A DNA stretch of 64,000 bases, from NCBI RefSeq assembly GCF_019511665.1, contig NZ_JAEUAW010000009.1:1-64000 (forward strand). The letters are read 5' to 3'. Numbering within the stretch: the stretch's first letter is position 1; each line of letters starts with the position of its first letter. This DNA comes from Microbacterium jejuense. GTDB taxonomy: Bacteria > Actinomycetota > Actinomycetes > Actinomycetales > Microbacteriaceae. The translations under genes and the position numbers were made by a program. The notes under the pieces were generated by a model that was not told the origin of the DNA, searched no databases, and saw nothing but the letters and a program-made list of their open reading frames with translations. Below are positions 1 through 8,150 of this stretch, in pieces.

Positions 1-127
1 CGGTCTCACGGTCGGGTGCGGCGGTCCCGGCCCCGGTCCCGGCCCCGCCGCACCCGACCGTGAGACCGGAGGCGACGGACGAGACCCCGGGGTTCGCCCA
101 GGGTCTCGTCGGTCGCCTCCGGTCTCA
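1..127. repeat. Two overlapping inverted repeats upstream of folD
   Basis: Bases 1-24 pair perfectly with 45-68, with a 20-nt C/G-rich loop. Bases 61-87 pair with 101-127 with one mismatch. The 8-mer TGAGACCG at 61-68 belongs to both hairpins, so they cannot form fully at the same time. No poly-T tail follows. They may be the terminator of a gene lying to the left, a mutually exclusive attenuator for folD, or a palindromic repeat element. Confidence 0.75.
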
Positions 128-195
128 GGGTGAGGAGGCGGGGTACGGAAGCACCGGTCGCCGCACGCAAGGACCATCACGACAGGAGAACGAGC

Positions 196-1077
196 ATGAC
201 CGCACAGAGACTCGACGGGCGCGCGGCGTCCGCCGCCATCAAGGACGAGCTGCGCGAACGCGTCGCGGCGCTGAAGGCCCGGGGCATCACGCCGGGCATC
301 GCGACCGTGCTCGTCGGCGCCGACCCGGGCTCGCAGCTGTACGTCGGCATGAAGCATCGCGAGTCCGAGGCGATCGGCATGAACTCGATCCAGGTCGAGC
401 TGCCCGCCGAGGCCACGCAGCAGGAGGTCGAGGCCGTCATCGACCGGCTCAACGCCGATCCCGCGTGCCACGGGTACATCGTGCAGCTGCCGCTGCCGAA
501 GCACCTCGACACCGACGCGATCCTCGAGCGCATCGATCCGTCGAAGGACGCCGACGGACTGCACCCCACCAACCTCGGCCGGCTCGTGCTGAACGTCAAC
601 GCGCCCATCACGACGCCGCTGCCGTGCACGCCCCGTGGCGTCATCGAGCTGCTGCTGCGCAACGACTACGACCTCAAGGGCAAGCACGTCGTCGTCGTGG
701 GACGCGGCGTGACGATCGGCCGCTCGATCGGACTGCTGCTGACGCGTCGCGAGATCAACGCGACCGTGACCCTCACGCACACCGGCACCGTCGACCTGCC
801 GTCGTACCTGCGCCAAGCCGACGTGATCGTCGCCGCGGCGGGCGTCAAGCACATCGTGCAGGCGTCGGACGTCAAGCCGGGCGCCGCTGTGCTCGACGTC
901 GGCGTGACGCGCGAGACCGACTCTGAGACCGGCAAGTCCCGCGTCTACGGCGACGTCGCTCCCGATGTCGCCGAGGTCGCCGGCTACCTGTCGCCCAACC
1001 CCGGGGGCGTCGGCCCGATGACGGTCGCGCTGCTCATGACCAACGTCGTCGAGGCCGCCGAGCGCGCCGCCGGCTGA
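196..1077 (+). CDS. folD: Bifunctional methylenetetrahydrofolate dehydrogenase / methenyltetrahydrofolate cyclohydrolase FolD
   Basis: This cytosolic one-carbon enzyme interconverts 5,10-methylene-THF and 10-formyl-THF with NADP. The 293-residue product has the usual family length. The active-site motif YVGMK (Tyr49, Lys53) is present, followed by the VQLPLP folate-site segment, the PCTPRG motif and the Rossmann nucleotide-binding stretch around [12 protein letters not shown]. The start at 196 is chosen because an AGGAG ribosome-binding site lies at 184-188; an upstream in-frame ATG at 130 has no such site. The gene stands alone on this strand, behind the hairpins at 1-127, and is followed by repeats and a convergent transporter operon. 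Confidence 0.97.
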   Translation: MTAQRLDGRAASAAIKDELRERVAALKARGITPGIATVLVGADPGSQLYVGMKHRESEAIGMNSIQVELPAEATQQEVEAVIDRLNADPACHGYIVQLPLPKHLDTDAILERIDPSKDADGLHPTNLGRLVLNVNAPITTPLPCTPRGVIELLLRNDYDLKGKHVVVVGRGVTIGRSIGLLLTRREINATVTLTHTGTVDLPSYLRQADVIVAAAGVKHIVQASDVKPGAAVLDVGVTRETDSETGKSRVYGDVAPDVAEVAGYLSPNPGGVGPMTVALLMTNVVEAAERAAG

Positions 1078-1129
1078 CCCCGCACCCGCAACGCGACGCG
1101 CGCTCCACTTCGGATGCGCGGTTCGCCAG

Positions 1130-1284
1130 GGTGGCGCGGATCGCTGCTTCGGCGGGGTGGATGCCGCACTCCGCGTCACCCGAATCGCCCGGGTGTGCAT
1201 CCACGCGCGTTCAGGTGGCGCGGATCGCTGCTTCGGCGGGTGGATGCCGCACCCTGCTCCGCCCGGATCGCCGGCGTGTGCGGC
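1130..1284. repeat. Tandem ~86-bp duplication between folD and the ABC transporter
   Basis: Two diverged direct copies begin at about 1130 and 1216. Each starts with GGTGGCGCGGATCGCTGCTT, continues into GGTGGATGCCGCAC and ends in a related GTGTGC-containing segment. GTGGATGC at about 1146 can pair with GCATCCAC at about 1196, so a hairpin within copy one is possible. The region holds no credible gene and lies between convergent genes, so it may serve as a terminator. Confidence 0.7.
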
Positions 1285-1285
1285 G

Positions 1286-2017
1286 CTACGCGGTGAAGCG
1301 CGCGAGGAACTCGCGCGTGCGCTCCTCGCGGGGCGCTCCGAAGACCTCCGCCGGCGGACCCTGCTCGAGGATCCTGCCCGCGTCGAGGAACACCACCCGG
1401 TCGGCGACGTCGCGCGCGAAGGCCATCTCGTGCGTGGCCATCACGATCGTCATGCCGTCGTCGGCGAGGTCGCGCACGAGGTCGAGCACCTCGCCCACGA
1501 GCTCGGGGTCCAGCGCCGAGGTCACCTCGTCCAGCAGCAGCAGCTCGGGTGACGTCGCGACCGCGCGGGCGATCGCCACGCGCTGCTGCTGCCCACCCGA
1601 CAGCCGGTCGGGATGCTCGGCTGCCTTGTCGGCGAGACCCACCCGCTGCAGGAGGGCGGTGGCCGCGGCATCCGCCTCGCTCTTCTTCATGCGGTGCACG
1701 TGCCGCAGCGCGAGCGTGATGTTGTGCTGCACGGTGAGGTGCGGAAAGAGGTTGTACTGCTGGAACACGACGCCGATGCGCGCCCGGACGGCGTCGACGT
1801 CGACCCGCGGATCGCTGATGTCGACGCCGCCCAGCACGATGCGGCCGTCGTCGATCGGCTCGAGGAGGTTGATCGTGCGCAGCAGCGTCGACTTGCCCGA
1901 CCCGCTCGCGCCGATGAGAGCGACGACCTCGCCCTGCGCGACCTCGAGGTCGATGCCTCGCAGCACGTCGTGGTCGCCGAACGACTTGTAGACGTCGTCG
2001 AGTCGCAGGAGGCTCAT
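1286..2017 (-). CDS. Polar amino-acid ABC transporter ATP-binding protein
   Basis: This cytoplasmic ATPase of 243 residues powers import of a polar amino acid (glutamine, glutamate or related). Walker A is GASGSGKST at residues 36-44, followed by the Q-loop VVFQQYNLFPHLTV, signature LSGGQQQR, Walker B LLLLDEVTSAL and the H-loop ATHEM. Length and sequence fit the GlnQ/HisP family. Its ATG overlaps the permease stop by ATGA, so the two are translationally coupled. It is the last gene of a three-gene operon (binding protein, permease, ATPase) on the minus strand. The substrate cannot be read from the sequence. Confidence 0.93.
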   Translation of the reverse strand: MSLLRLDDVYKSFGDHDVLRGIDLEVAQGEVVALIGASGSGKSTLLRTINLLEPIDDGRIVLGGVDISDPRVDVDAVRARIGVVFQQYNLFPHLTVQHNITLALRHVHRMKKSEADAAATALLQRVGLADKAAEHPDRLSGGQQQRVAIARAVATSPELLLLDEVTSALDPELVGEVLDLVRDLADDGMTIVMATHEMAFARDVADRVVFLDAGRILEQGPPAEVFGAPREERTREFLARFTA

Positions 2018-2964
2018 ACGATCCCCCCGACCTGCTCGCGGGCTCGCACGCGCGCCGTGTACCAGTCGGTCAGGCGGATCGTGGGGATGGCGAGCAGCAC
2101 GAACAGCAGAGCGGCCACGACGTACGGCGTGAAGTTGAAGTACGCGGCCGTCTCGATCTGCGCGGCCTTGACGGCATCCACGGCGCCCAGCAGCGAGATG
2201 AGGCCGACGTCCTTCTGCATCGCGACGAAGTCGTTCATGAGGGCTGGAGTCACTTTGCGGAACGCCTGGGGCACCACGACGAGCCGCATCGTCTGACCGT
2301 GGCTGAGACCCAGGGAGCGGGCCGCGTGCCGCTGCGAGGGATGCACCGCCTCGATGCCCGCGCGGAACACCTCGCTCACGTAGGCGGAGTAGGTGAGGGT
2401 GAGGGCCAGCGTGCCCCAGAACTCCACGGGCAGCCGCACCGGGATCATCTGCAGGCCCGGGATGCCGAAGCCCACGAGGTACAGCACGATGATCAGCGGG
2501 ATGCCGCGGAACACGTCGGTGTACGCCGCCGCGAGCGCCCGCAGCGGCAGCCACACCGGCCCGCGCAGCGTGCGCAGCGTCGCCAGCAGCAGGCCGAACA
2601 GCAGCACGAGCACCGCCGACATCGCCAGCACACGCAGATTCAGCAGGAAGCCGTCCCACACGCGCGGCAGCGACGCCAGCGCCACCTCGGGGTTGAAGAA
2701 CTGCTGCTGCACGCGCGCCCAGCCGGGCGTGTTGATGACGAAGAGCCACGCAAGGACGGCGAGCACCAGCGTCGAGACGACGCTGATGACGATGGATGCC
2801 GCCCCCTGACGCTTGCGGAAGGCCCGGCGCTCCAACTCGACGGTGCTTACCTCGCGGGGCGGGCTGCTCACCTCGCGGGGCGGGCTGCTCACCTCGCGGG
2901 GCGGTATGGCGACCTCGCCGGGCGGGCTGCCGGCCGGGCGCGGCCAGCCCGATGAGGAGTTCAT
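2014..2964 (-). CDS. Polar amino-acid ABC transporter permease (HisM/GlnP type)
   Basis: This inner-membrane permease of 316 residues has several hydrophobic segments and the characteristic HisM/GlnP loop (residues around AARSLGLSHGQTMRLVVVPQA) that contacts the ATPase. The first ~45 residues are not part of the family fold. They contain three near-identical PPREVS(S) units plus a related PPGEV unit, encoded by a 21-bp tandem repeat at 2847-2930, and probably form a disordered cytosolic tail. The next in-frame start would be well inside the protein, so the ATG at 2964 is kept. It sits between the binding protein (25-bp gap) and the ATPase (ATGA overlap). Confidence 0.9.
   Translation of the reverse strand: MNSSSGWPRPAGSPPGEVAIPPREVSSPPREVSSPPREVSTVELERRAFRKRQGAASIVISVVSTLVLAVLAWLFVINTPGWARVQQQFFNPEVALASLPRVWDGFLLNLRVLAMSAVLVLLFGLLLATLRTLRGPVWLPLRALAAAYTDVFRGIPLIIVLYLVGFGIPGLQMIPVRLPVEFWGTLALTLTYSAYVSEVFRAGIEAVHPSQRHAARSLGLSHGQTMRLVVVPQAFRKVTPALMNDFVAMQKDVGLISLLGAVDAVKAAQIETAAYFNFTPYVVAALLFVLLAIPTIRLTDWYTARVRAREQVGGIV
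2847..2930. repeat. Four 21-bp tandem repeats inside the permease N-terminus
   Basis: Units begin at 2847, 2868, 2889 and 2910. Each contains CTCGCGGGGCGG or a close variant. The period is a multiple of three, so copy number can change without frameshifting the permease. They encode the PPREVSS units. Confidence 0.9.
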
Positions 2965-2989
2965 CGGGTCAGGGTAACGGCGCGCGGGT

Positions 2990-3844
2990 TCACTTCAGCA
3001 GCGGAGCCTGGCCCTCGCCGCCGAGCCACTCGGCGGCGAGCTCGTCGAGCGTGCCGTCCTCGCGGAGGGCATCGACGGCGGCGGTGACCTTCTCGGTGAG
3101 CGGTGAGTCCTTCGCGAGCACGAGGCCGAACTGGTCGCCGCTCTCGCCGTCGGGAGTCGGCAGCTGGCCGACCAGCACGCCGTCGGTGAGCTCGACGCCC
3201 GAGATGTAGAACGCCGTCGGCAGGTCGACGACGATCGCGTCGACCAGACCGTTCTCGAGCGCGAGCTTCGCGTCGTCGTTCGTGTTGAACGCCTGAGCCG
3301 GCTGCGTCGGCTCGATGACCGACTCGATCGCGGTGAAGCTGGTGGTGCCCGTCTGCGCGCCGATCAGGAGGTCCTTCAGATCGGCGATCGACGTCGCATC
3401 CGCCGCGGGCGAGGCGCCGGTGGTCACGACGACCTGCGTGGTCTCGTAGTACGGCGAGCTGAAGTCGACGGACGCCTTGCGCTCGTCCGAGATCGAGAAC
3501 TGCTGCAGATTGACATCGAAGTCCTTCGGCCCCGGAGCGATCGCCTCATCGAACCCGGTGCGCACCCACACGACGTCGTCTTGCGAGAAGCCGAGCTGAT
3601 CGGCCACCGCGTAGGCGACCGCCGCCTCGAAGCCCTCGCCCGACGCGGGGTCGTCGTCGATGACCCACGGGTAGTACGCGGGCTCGCCGGTCGCGATCGT
3701 GATCTTGCCCGGCGTCACCCAGCCCTCATCGTCACCGGTGGCGCCGGCGTCGGGTGTGCCGCTGGAGGCGCAGCCGGTGAGGGCCAGCGCAGCGACGGCG
3801 ACGCCGGCAGCGGCGAGACGGATCAGGCGGGTGCGACGCGACAT
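2990..3844 (-). CDS. Amino-acid ABC transporter substrate-binding lipoprotein
   Basis: This is the extracytoplasmic receptor of the importer. The 284-residue product begins with a lipoprotein signal peptide (MSRRTRLIRL, hydrophobic core, lipobox LTGC with Cys25). It continues as a SBP_bac_3 domain, with typical motifs such as FDVNLQQFSISDERKASVDFSSPYY-like residues followed by a conserved IGAQTGTTS segment. The ATG at 3844 is chosen because TGGAGG lies just upstream; a longer reading from 3901 would spoil the signal peptide. It is the first gene of the operon. Confidence 0.93.
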   Translation of the reverse strand: MSRRTRLIRLAAAGVAVAALALTGCASSGTPDAGATGDDEGWVTPGKITIATGEPAYYPWVIDDDPASGEGFEAAVAYAVADQLGFSQDDVVWVRTGFDEAIAPGPKDFDVNLQQFSISDERKASVDFSSPYYETTQVVVTTGASPAADATSIADLKDLLIGAQTGTTSFTAIESVIEPTQPAQAFNTNDDAKLALENGLVDAIVVDLPTAFYISGVELTDGVLVGQLPTPDGESGDQFGLVLAKDSPLTEKVTAAVDALREDGTLDELAAEWLGGEGQAPLLK

Positions 3845-4021
3845 GATGCCTCCAGGAGTCGGGTGGCGGAGCGCGTGCTGTCGCGCCTCCGCTGGCTCCA
3901 TCTTCGCGACACCTGCTCGTGCGTGCTCCCGCGGGTCGCATTGTTACAGCGGGGCCGACGCGTCTGCGAGGGGCAGAATGGCCTCGACGGACGGTGGGCC
4001 GTCAGAACAGGAGGCGCACGC

Positions 4022-4324
4022 ATGGCCGGCATCGATGGGAAGTGGGCGATCGACGTCGTCACCCTGGCCGGCTCGCGCCGGTACGACCTCACGCTGACGG
4101 CGGTGGGCACGGCGCTGACGGGCACAGCGGTCGGCGACACCGGGCCGATCGCCATCCGCGACGGCAGCATCGCCGGAGACACCGCGTCGTTCCGCGTCGA
4201 CTTCGTCGCTCCGCTGCCGCTGTCGCTCCGGTTCGTGCTGAAGGTCGTGGGCGACCGGCTCGTGGGCACCGCCCAGGCCGGACCCTATCCGGCGACGAAC
4301 GTCGTGGGCGTGCGCATGCCGTGA
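4022..4324 (+). CDS. Conserved hypothetical small beta-rich protein
   Basis: A 100-residue protein with no signal peptide or membrane segment. It alternates short hydrophobic and polar stretches (GKWAIDVVTLAG, YDLTLTAVGTALTGTAVGDTG, LRFVLKVVGDRLVGTAQAG), suggesting a small antiparallel beta-barrel like those found in lipocalin-type or DUF-type sensing domains. I do not recognise the family. AGGAGG at 4011-4016 supports the ATG at 4022. It ends 10 bp from the convergent sigma-factor gene. Confidence 0.75.
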   Translation: MAGIDGKWAIDVVTLAGSRRYDLTLTAVGTALTGTAVGDTGPIAIRDGSIAGDTASFRVDFVAPLPLSLRFVLKVVGDRLVGTAQAGPYPATNVVGVRMP

Positions 4325-4334
4325 GCAGCGCGGA

Positions 4335-5390
4335 TCACCGCGGGTCGAGACGGGCCTCGGCGGCCGCGAGCGCCGCGCGCGCACCGTCTGTGGGCGCGAT
4401 CGCCACGAGGCCGCGGTACAGCGTGACGAGGGTGTCGACGTCGAGGACTCCCGTGCGTGCGCGATCGCAGTGCACGGCCTGGATCGCGGCCTCGAGCTGG
4501 AACCGCCCGAGCGGGCGGTCGAGCGCCGCCGCCCTGCGCAGCATCGCCGCCGCCTCGGCGATGAGCGCGCGATCCCACTGCGACGCGTCCTGCTCGTCCA
4601 GCGGCGGCCAGGGCCGCTCCGCGCGCACGGGCGCCCGCGACTGCGCGTACGTGAGCAGCGCGGCCAGTCCCCACGCCTCGGCCTCGTCGTCGAGCAGCGA
4701 CGCGGTGAGCACCGCGAGCCAGCGCGCCTCGTCGGCGAGCGACTCCCGCGGCTCGACGCCCTGGTCGAGCCAGCCGATCGCGTAGGCGCCGTAGATCGCC
4801 TCGAGCACAGCGGGCAGGCGGTCGGGCATGTCGGCGCGTGAGGGGACGCGGAAGGGGATGCCCGCGTCGCGGATGCGGCGCTTGGCGCGCACCAGCCGCT
4901 GCGCCATCGTCGCCGGTGCGACACCGAAGGCGCGTGCGATGTCGGCGGCCTCGAACCCGAGCACCGTCTGCAGCATGAGCGGGGTGCGCACCGCCGGGTC
5001 GATGGCGGGATGAGCGCACGCGAACAGCAGCTCGAGCCGCTTGTCGGGGATCGCGTCGGCGCGGGCGAGCTCTTCGACGGCGTCGGGCGCGTGCTCGTCG
5101 GCGAGCACAGCGGCCAGAGCCTCGTCCAGAGGCACGCCCGTGCGGTGCGCGGCCGAGCCGAAGACGTCGCGCAGTCGGTTGCGGGCCACGGTGACCAGCC
5201 ACCCTTCGGGATTGGCGGGGATGCCGGCGTCCGGCCACGTCCGCAGGGCGCGCTCGAAGGCGTCGCCGAGGGCGTCCTCGGCGGCCGCGACGTCGAGCGT
5301 CGACGCCGCGACCACCGAGAGGATGCGGCCGTACGACGTCCGCGCGGCGCGTTCGGCAGCCGCGCGGACGCCGTCGACGGGACCGGGCAT
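4335..5390 (-). CDS. ECF-type RNA polymerase sigma factor (YCII-associated, DUF6596-like C-terminus)
   Basis: A predicted ECF sigma factor of 351 residues. Sigma region 2 (AEDALGDAFERALRTWPDAGIPANPEGWLVTVARNR) and region 4 (LMLQTVLGFEAADIARAFGVAPATMAQRLVRAKRRIRDA) are followed by a long C-terminal helical domain rich in Ala and Arg. That domain is typical of ECF factors that replace an anti-sigma factor with a fused extension. The start ATG at 5390 overlaps the stop of the upstream YCII gene (TGATG), so the two are coupled; YCII-sigma pairs are common in actinobacteria. No anti-sigma gene is adjacent. Confidence 0.92.
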   Translation of the reverse strand: MPGPVDGVRAAAERAARTSYGRILSVVAASTLDVAAAEDALGDAFERALRTWPDAGIPANPEGWLVTVARNRLRDVFGSAAHRTGVPLDEALAAVLADEHAPDAVEELARADAIPDKRLELLFACAHPAIDPAVRTPLMLQTVLGFEAADIARAFGVAPATMAQRLVRAKRRIRDAGIPFRVPSRADMPDRLPAVLEAIYGAYAIGWLDQGVEPRESLADEARWLAVLTASLLDDEAEAWGLAALLTYAQSRAPVRAERPWPPLDEQDASQWDRALIAEAAAMLRRAAALDRPLGRFQLEAAIQAVHCDRARTGVLDVDTLVTLYRGLVAIAPTDGARAALAAAEARLDPR

Positions 5391-5770
5391 CAGCCCGCGA
5401 ACGGGGTCCAGGCGCCGTCGCGGAAGTGCGTGGAGCTGGGCCGCACCTCGACGGGACCCCATGCCACGGACGGCGCCTTGCCCGCCCACGCGATGGCGGC
5501 GTCGAGGTCGTCGACCTCGATGACGAACGTGCCGCCGAGCTGCTCCTTGGTGTCGGCGAACGGGCCGTCCTGCACGCGCACGCCGCCGTCCCCGGCGGTC
5601 ACGGTGGTGGTCACCGCGGAGGGCTGCAGCACTTCGGCCGAGATGAGCACGCCGGCGTCGTGCAGCGCCTTCGCGTACGCGTCGAACTCGCGCATGCCTT
5701 CGGCCAGGGCCTCGGGGCCGAGGTCGTCCGCCGTCAGCTCGGGGTAATGGAGGAGGAGTGTGTACCGCAT
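5390..5770 (-). CDS. YCII-related domain protein
   Basis: A 126-residue protein of the YCII/DGPF family (dimeric alpha-beta barrel). It has the typical beginning MRYTLLLHYPE and the DGGVRVQDGPFADTKEQLGGTFVIEVDDLDAAIAWA signature, including the DGPFA motif that names the family. Its biochemical role is unknown. AAGGA upstream supports the ATG at 5770 over a longer start at 5800. It overlaps the sigma factor by TGATG, suggesting that it feeds or modulates that factor; this is inference from conserved pairing only. Confidence 0.9.
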   Translation of the reverse strand: MRYTLLLHYPELTADDLGPEALAEGMREFDAYAKALHDAGVLISAEVLQPSAVTTTVTAGDGGVRVQDGPFADTKEQLGGTFVIEVDDLDAAIAWAGKAPSVAWGPVEVRPSSTHFRDGAWTPFAG

Positions 5771-5855
5771 GGTGTCGTCCTTTCTGGTGGGTTGCGACAC
5801 CCCGATGACGATCCCGGACCGTCTCGATCGACAGCAGATCCGAGATCCGCCGGAA

Positions 5856-6416
5856 TCAGCCGCCCAGCTCGTCGAGCATGCGGCGCTGCTCGTCGGTGAG
5901 GCCGTCGTTCAGCTCACGCCTGCCCGCAGACGCCTCGGGGCTCGGGACCGGCGGAGTGGCGGCATCCAGCGATTCCGTCTTCGAGCCCGTGGCCCTGTCG
6001 TACAGCGCTCCCGCGTGGGCCTCGACCCGGTCGTCGATGGCGGCGTAGATCGCCCATCCGATGAGCAGGATGATCGGCGGCAGCACGTAGCCCCAGATCG
6101 CGCCGAAGAATCCGCCGCCGATGCGGACGCCCGAGAAGAGCACCGTGGCGATCCAGATGAGGAAGGCGATGGCGAACGCGATGAAGAACTCGACGAGCTT
6201 CTCGCCCGCCTTCGTGCGGCTGCCCGCCGACTTGGCCGCCGACGAGCGGAACCACTTCTCGACGAGCGGCTTGACCCAGATCACGAGGGCGGTCATGACG
6301 ATGCCCGCCCACAGCGCCGACCAGCCGACACGGGCGGGGGTGAGCCAGCCGACGATCAGCAGCACGACGATGTTGAAGACCAGCAGCGACACGAACCGCA
6401 CGACCCACTTCTTCAT
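5856..6416 (-). CDS. Four-helix membrane protein of unknown function
   Basis: A 186-residue integral membrane protein with about four hydrophobic segments: residues ~6-26, ~32-50, ~75-95 and ~105-125. A short basic loop (KPLVEKWFRSSAAKSAGSR) separates the pairs. The hydrophilic C-terminal tail is acidic and ends LTDEQRRMLDELGG, a short helix seen on many small actinobacterial membrane proteins. The general layout resembles phage-holin-family or DUF-type membrane proteins, but I cannot assign a function. It stands alone, with 85 bp to the YCII gene. Confidence 0.8.
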   Translation of the reverse strand: MKKWVVRFVSLLVFNIVVLLIVGWLTPARVGWSALWAGIVMTALVIWVKPLVEKWFRSSAAKSAGSRTKAGEKLVEFFIAFAIAFLIWIATVLFSGVRIGGGFFGAIWGYVLPPIILLIGWAIYAAIDDRVEAHAGALYDRATGSKTESLDAATPPVPSPEASAGRRELNDGLTDEQRRMLDELGG

Positions 6417-6478
6417 GCGTTCACTGTGCCACGTTCCGGCGATCGCCGGGAATGGATGCCGGCGGCGCTGGTTGCGCG

Positions 6479-7282
6479 TCAGTAGGAGGCGCGGGTGGTG
6501 TCGGGGGTGGTGGGGATGAAGCGGGCGGCGAGGGCTTCGGAGCCGCGGGCGAGGAGGGAGACGTCGGCGGCGACGGCGATGAAGGCGGCGCCGCCGTTGA
6601 TGTACGCGTCGGCCGCGGCCGGGTCGAACGCGTTGACGCCGACGGGCTTTCCGGCCGCGCGGACGGCGTCGAAGGTGGTGTTCACTGCGGCGATGACGTC
6701 GGGGTGTGTCTGCTGTCCGAGCACGCCCAGTGAGGCGGCGAGGTCAGCGGGGCCGACGAAGATCCCGTCGATGCCGTCGACTGCGGCGATCTCGGCGGCG
6801 CCCGCGACGGCTTCGGCGGATTCGACCTGGACGAACAGTGACACGTGCTGGTCGGCATCCTGCAGGTATCCGTCGACGCGGTTCCAGCGGGCCGAGCGTG
6901 ACAGTGCCGAACCGACACCGCGGCGCCCGTGGGGCGGGTAGCGGACGGCGGCGACGAGGTCGCGGGCCTGCTGGGCGGTGGACACCATGGGCACGAGCAC
7001 GTTCTGGGCGCCGAGGTCGAGCACCTGTTTGAGGATCACGTCGTCGCCGTACGGGACCCGCACCACCGGGGTGACCGGGTAGCCGGCGACGGCCTGCAGC
7101 TGGGCGAGCACGGTGTCGAGGGTGTTCGCGGAGTGCTCCATGTCGATGAGCAGCCAGTCCACCCCGGACCCGGCGAGGATCTCGGCGACCAGCGGTGACC
7201 CCGAGCACGCCCACAGGCCGACCAGCGTCCGGTCGGAGCCGTCGAGGCGGTCGCGGAAGGTCGGGTTCAGACGAAGCGGCAT
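6479..7282 (-). CDS. hpaI: HpcH/HpaI aldolase (4-hydroxy-2-oxoheptane-1,7-dioate aldolase)
   Basis: A class II pyruvate aldolase of 267 residues, predicted to split 4-hydroxy-2-oxoheptanedioate into pyruvate and succinic semialdehyde, the last step of homoprotocatechuate breakdown. Family motifs are visible: VDWLLIDMEHSANT near residue 42, the phosphate/substrate loop RVPYGDDVILKQVLDLGAQNVLVPMV, the metal-binding stretch VQVESAEAVAGAAEIAAVDGIDGIFVGPADLAASLG with its glutamate, and the C-terminal GVNAFDP region. The start at 7282 gives a 16-bp overlap with hpaH. It is the distal gene of the minus-strand hpa group. Confidence 0.93.
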   Translation of the reverse strand: MPLRLNPTFRDRLDGSDRTLVGLWACSGSPLVAEILAGSGVDWLLIDMEHSANTLDTVLAQLQAVAGYPVTPVVRVPYGDDVILKQVLDLGAQNVLVPMVSTAQQARDLVAAVRYPPHGRRGVGSALSRSARWNRVDGYLQDADQHVSLFVQVESAEAVAGAAEIAAVDGIDGIFVGPADLAASLGVLGQQTHPDVIAAVNTTFDAVRAAGKPVGVNAFDPAAADAYINGGAAFIAVAADVSLLARGSEALAARFIPTTPDTTRASY

Positions 7283-8052
7283 TCGATCACTCCCATCGGT
7301 CCGTAATCGCACCTTACGGTGTCGCCGCGCTGCACCCACATCGGGCGGGTGAAGGATCCGGCGAGGATGATCTCGCCGGCCTCCAGCCGGGCGCCGTGCT
7401 GGTGGAACTTGTTCGCCAGCCACGCCACCCCGGTGGCGGGGTGGCCGAGCACCCCGGCGGCGACGCCGGTCTCTTCGATCTCGCCGTTGCGGCTGAGCAC
7501 GCCGGGCACCCACCGCAGGTCGATCTCGTCGGGACGCTTGTGCACGGTGCCGAGCACCATGGCGCCGTACGCGGCGTTGTCGCTGATGGTGTCGACGATG
7601 GTGCGGCCCTCCAGCTCGATGTGGGAGTTCAGCACCTCCAGCGCGGGGACGGCGTAGTCGATCGCGGCCAGCGCGTCCTGCAGCGTGCAGTCCGGGCCTT
7701 CGAGGGGGCGGGCGAGCACGAACGCGAGCTCGACCTCGATGCGCACGTTCGAGAACAGGTCGACGGGGATCTCGGCGCCGGAGTGGTACACGGTGTCGTC
7801 GAACATGACGCCGTAGTCCGGCTCGGTGATCCCGGTGGCCTGCTGCATCGCCTTCGAGGTGAGCCCGATCTTGCGGCCCACCAGGCGCCGCCCGTCCGCG
7901 ATCATCCGGTCGCGCCACACGCCCTGGATCGCGTACGAGTCCTCGACCGTCGCGTCCGGGTAGCGCGCCGTGATCCGCGGGATCACACCATGCGTGCGGT
8001 CAGCCTCGGCCAGCTCAGCCGCGATCGCGGCGATCACGTCAGGGGGCAGCAT
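7267..8052 (-). CDS. hpaH: 2-oxo-hept-4-ene-1,7-dioate hydratase
   Basis: A hydratase of 261 residues in the FAH-fold MhpD/HpaH/DmpE family. It would add water to 2-oxohept-4-enedioate to give the substrate of HpaI. The signature GRKIGLTSKAMQQATGITEPDYGVMFDD and the metal-site region VRIEVELAFVLARPLEGP are present, and the length is normal. It overlaps hpaI by 16 bp. Upstream, a degenerate palindromic repeat (8087-8150) separates it from hpaD. Confidence 0.93.
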   Translation of the reverse strand: MLPPDVIAAIAAELAEADRTHGVIPRITARYPDATVEDSYAIQGVWRDRMIADGRRLVGRKIGLTSKAMQQATGITEPDYGVMFDDTVYHSGAEIPVDLFSNVRIEVELAFVLARPLEGPDCTLQDALAAIDYAVPALEVLNSHIELEGRTIVDTISDNAAYGAMVLGTVHKRPDEIDLRWVPGVLSRNGEIEETGVAAGVLGHPATGVAWLANKFHQHGARLEAGEIILAGSFTRPMWVQRGDTVRCDYGPMGVIECRFV

Positions 8053-8086
8053 CCACTCATCTCCTCAGGGTCGTCCGCCGGTCGGG

Positions 8087-8150
8087 GCGTTTCGTCTTCG
8101 CTCGTCCCTCGCTCCGCGGGGCGAGCGCGAACCCGGTCGAGACGAAACGC
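8087..8150. repeat. Degenerate copy of the CGTTTCGTCTCG palindromic element
   Basis: An inverted pair with GCGTTTCGTCTTCGCTCG on the left and CGAGACGAAACGC on the right, filling the hpaH-hpaD gap and ending directly at the hpaD stop codon. The inner parts have drifted, so it is a decayed member of the family that recurs at 9345, 12476, 16401, 20229, 21651, 25222 and 46422. Confidence 0.7.

Noticed and set aside
5391..5489. Longer start for the ECF sigma factor
   Set aside because: It would overlap the YCII gene by ~100 bp; the TGATG junction gives a standard start.
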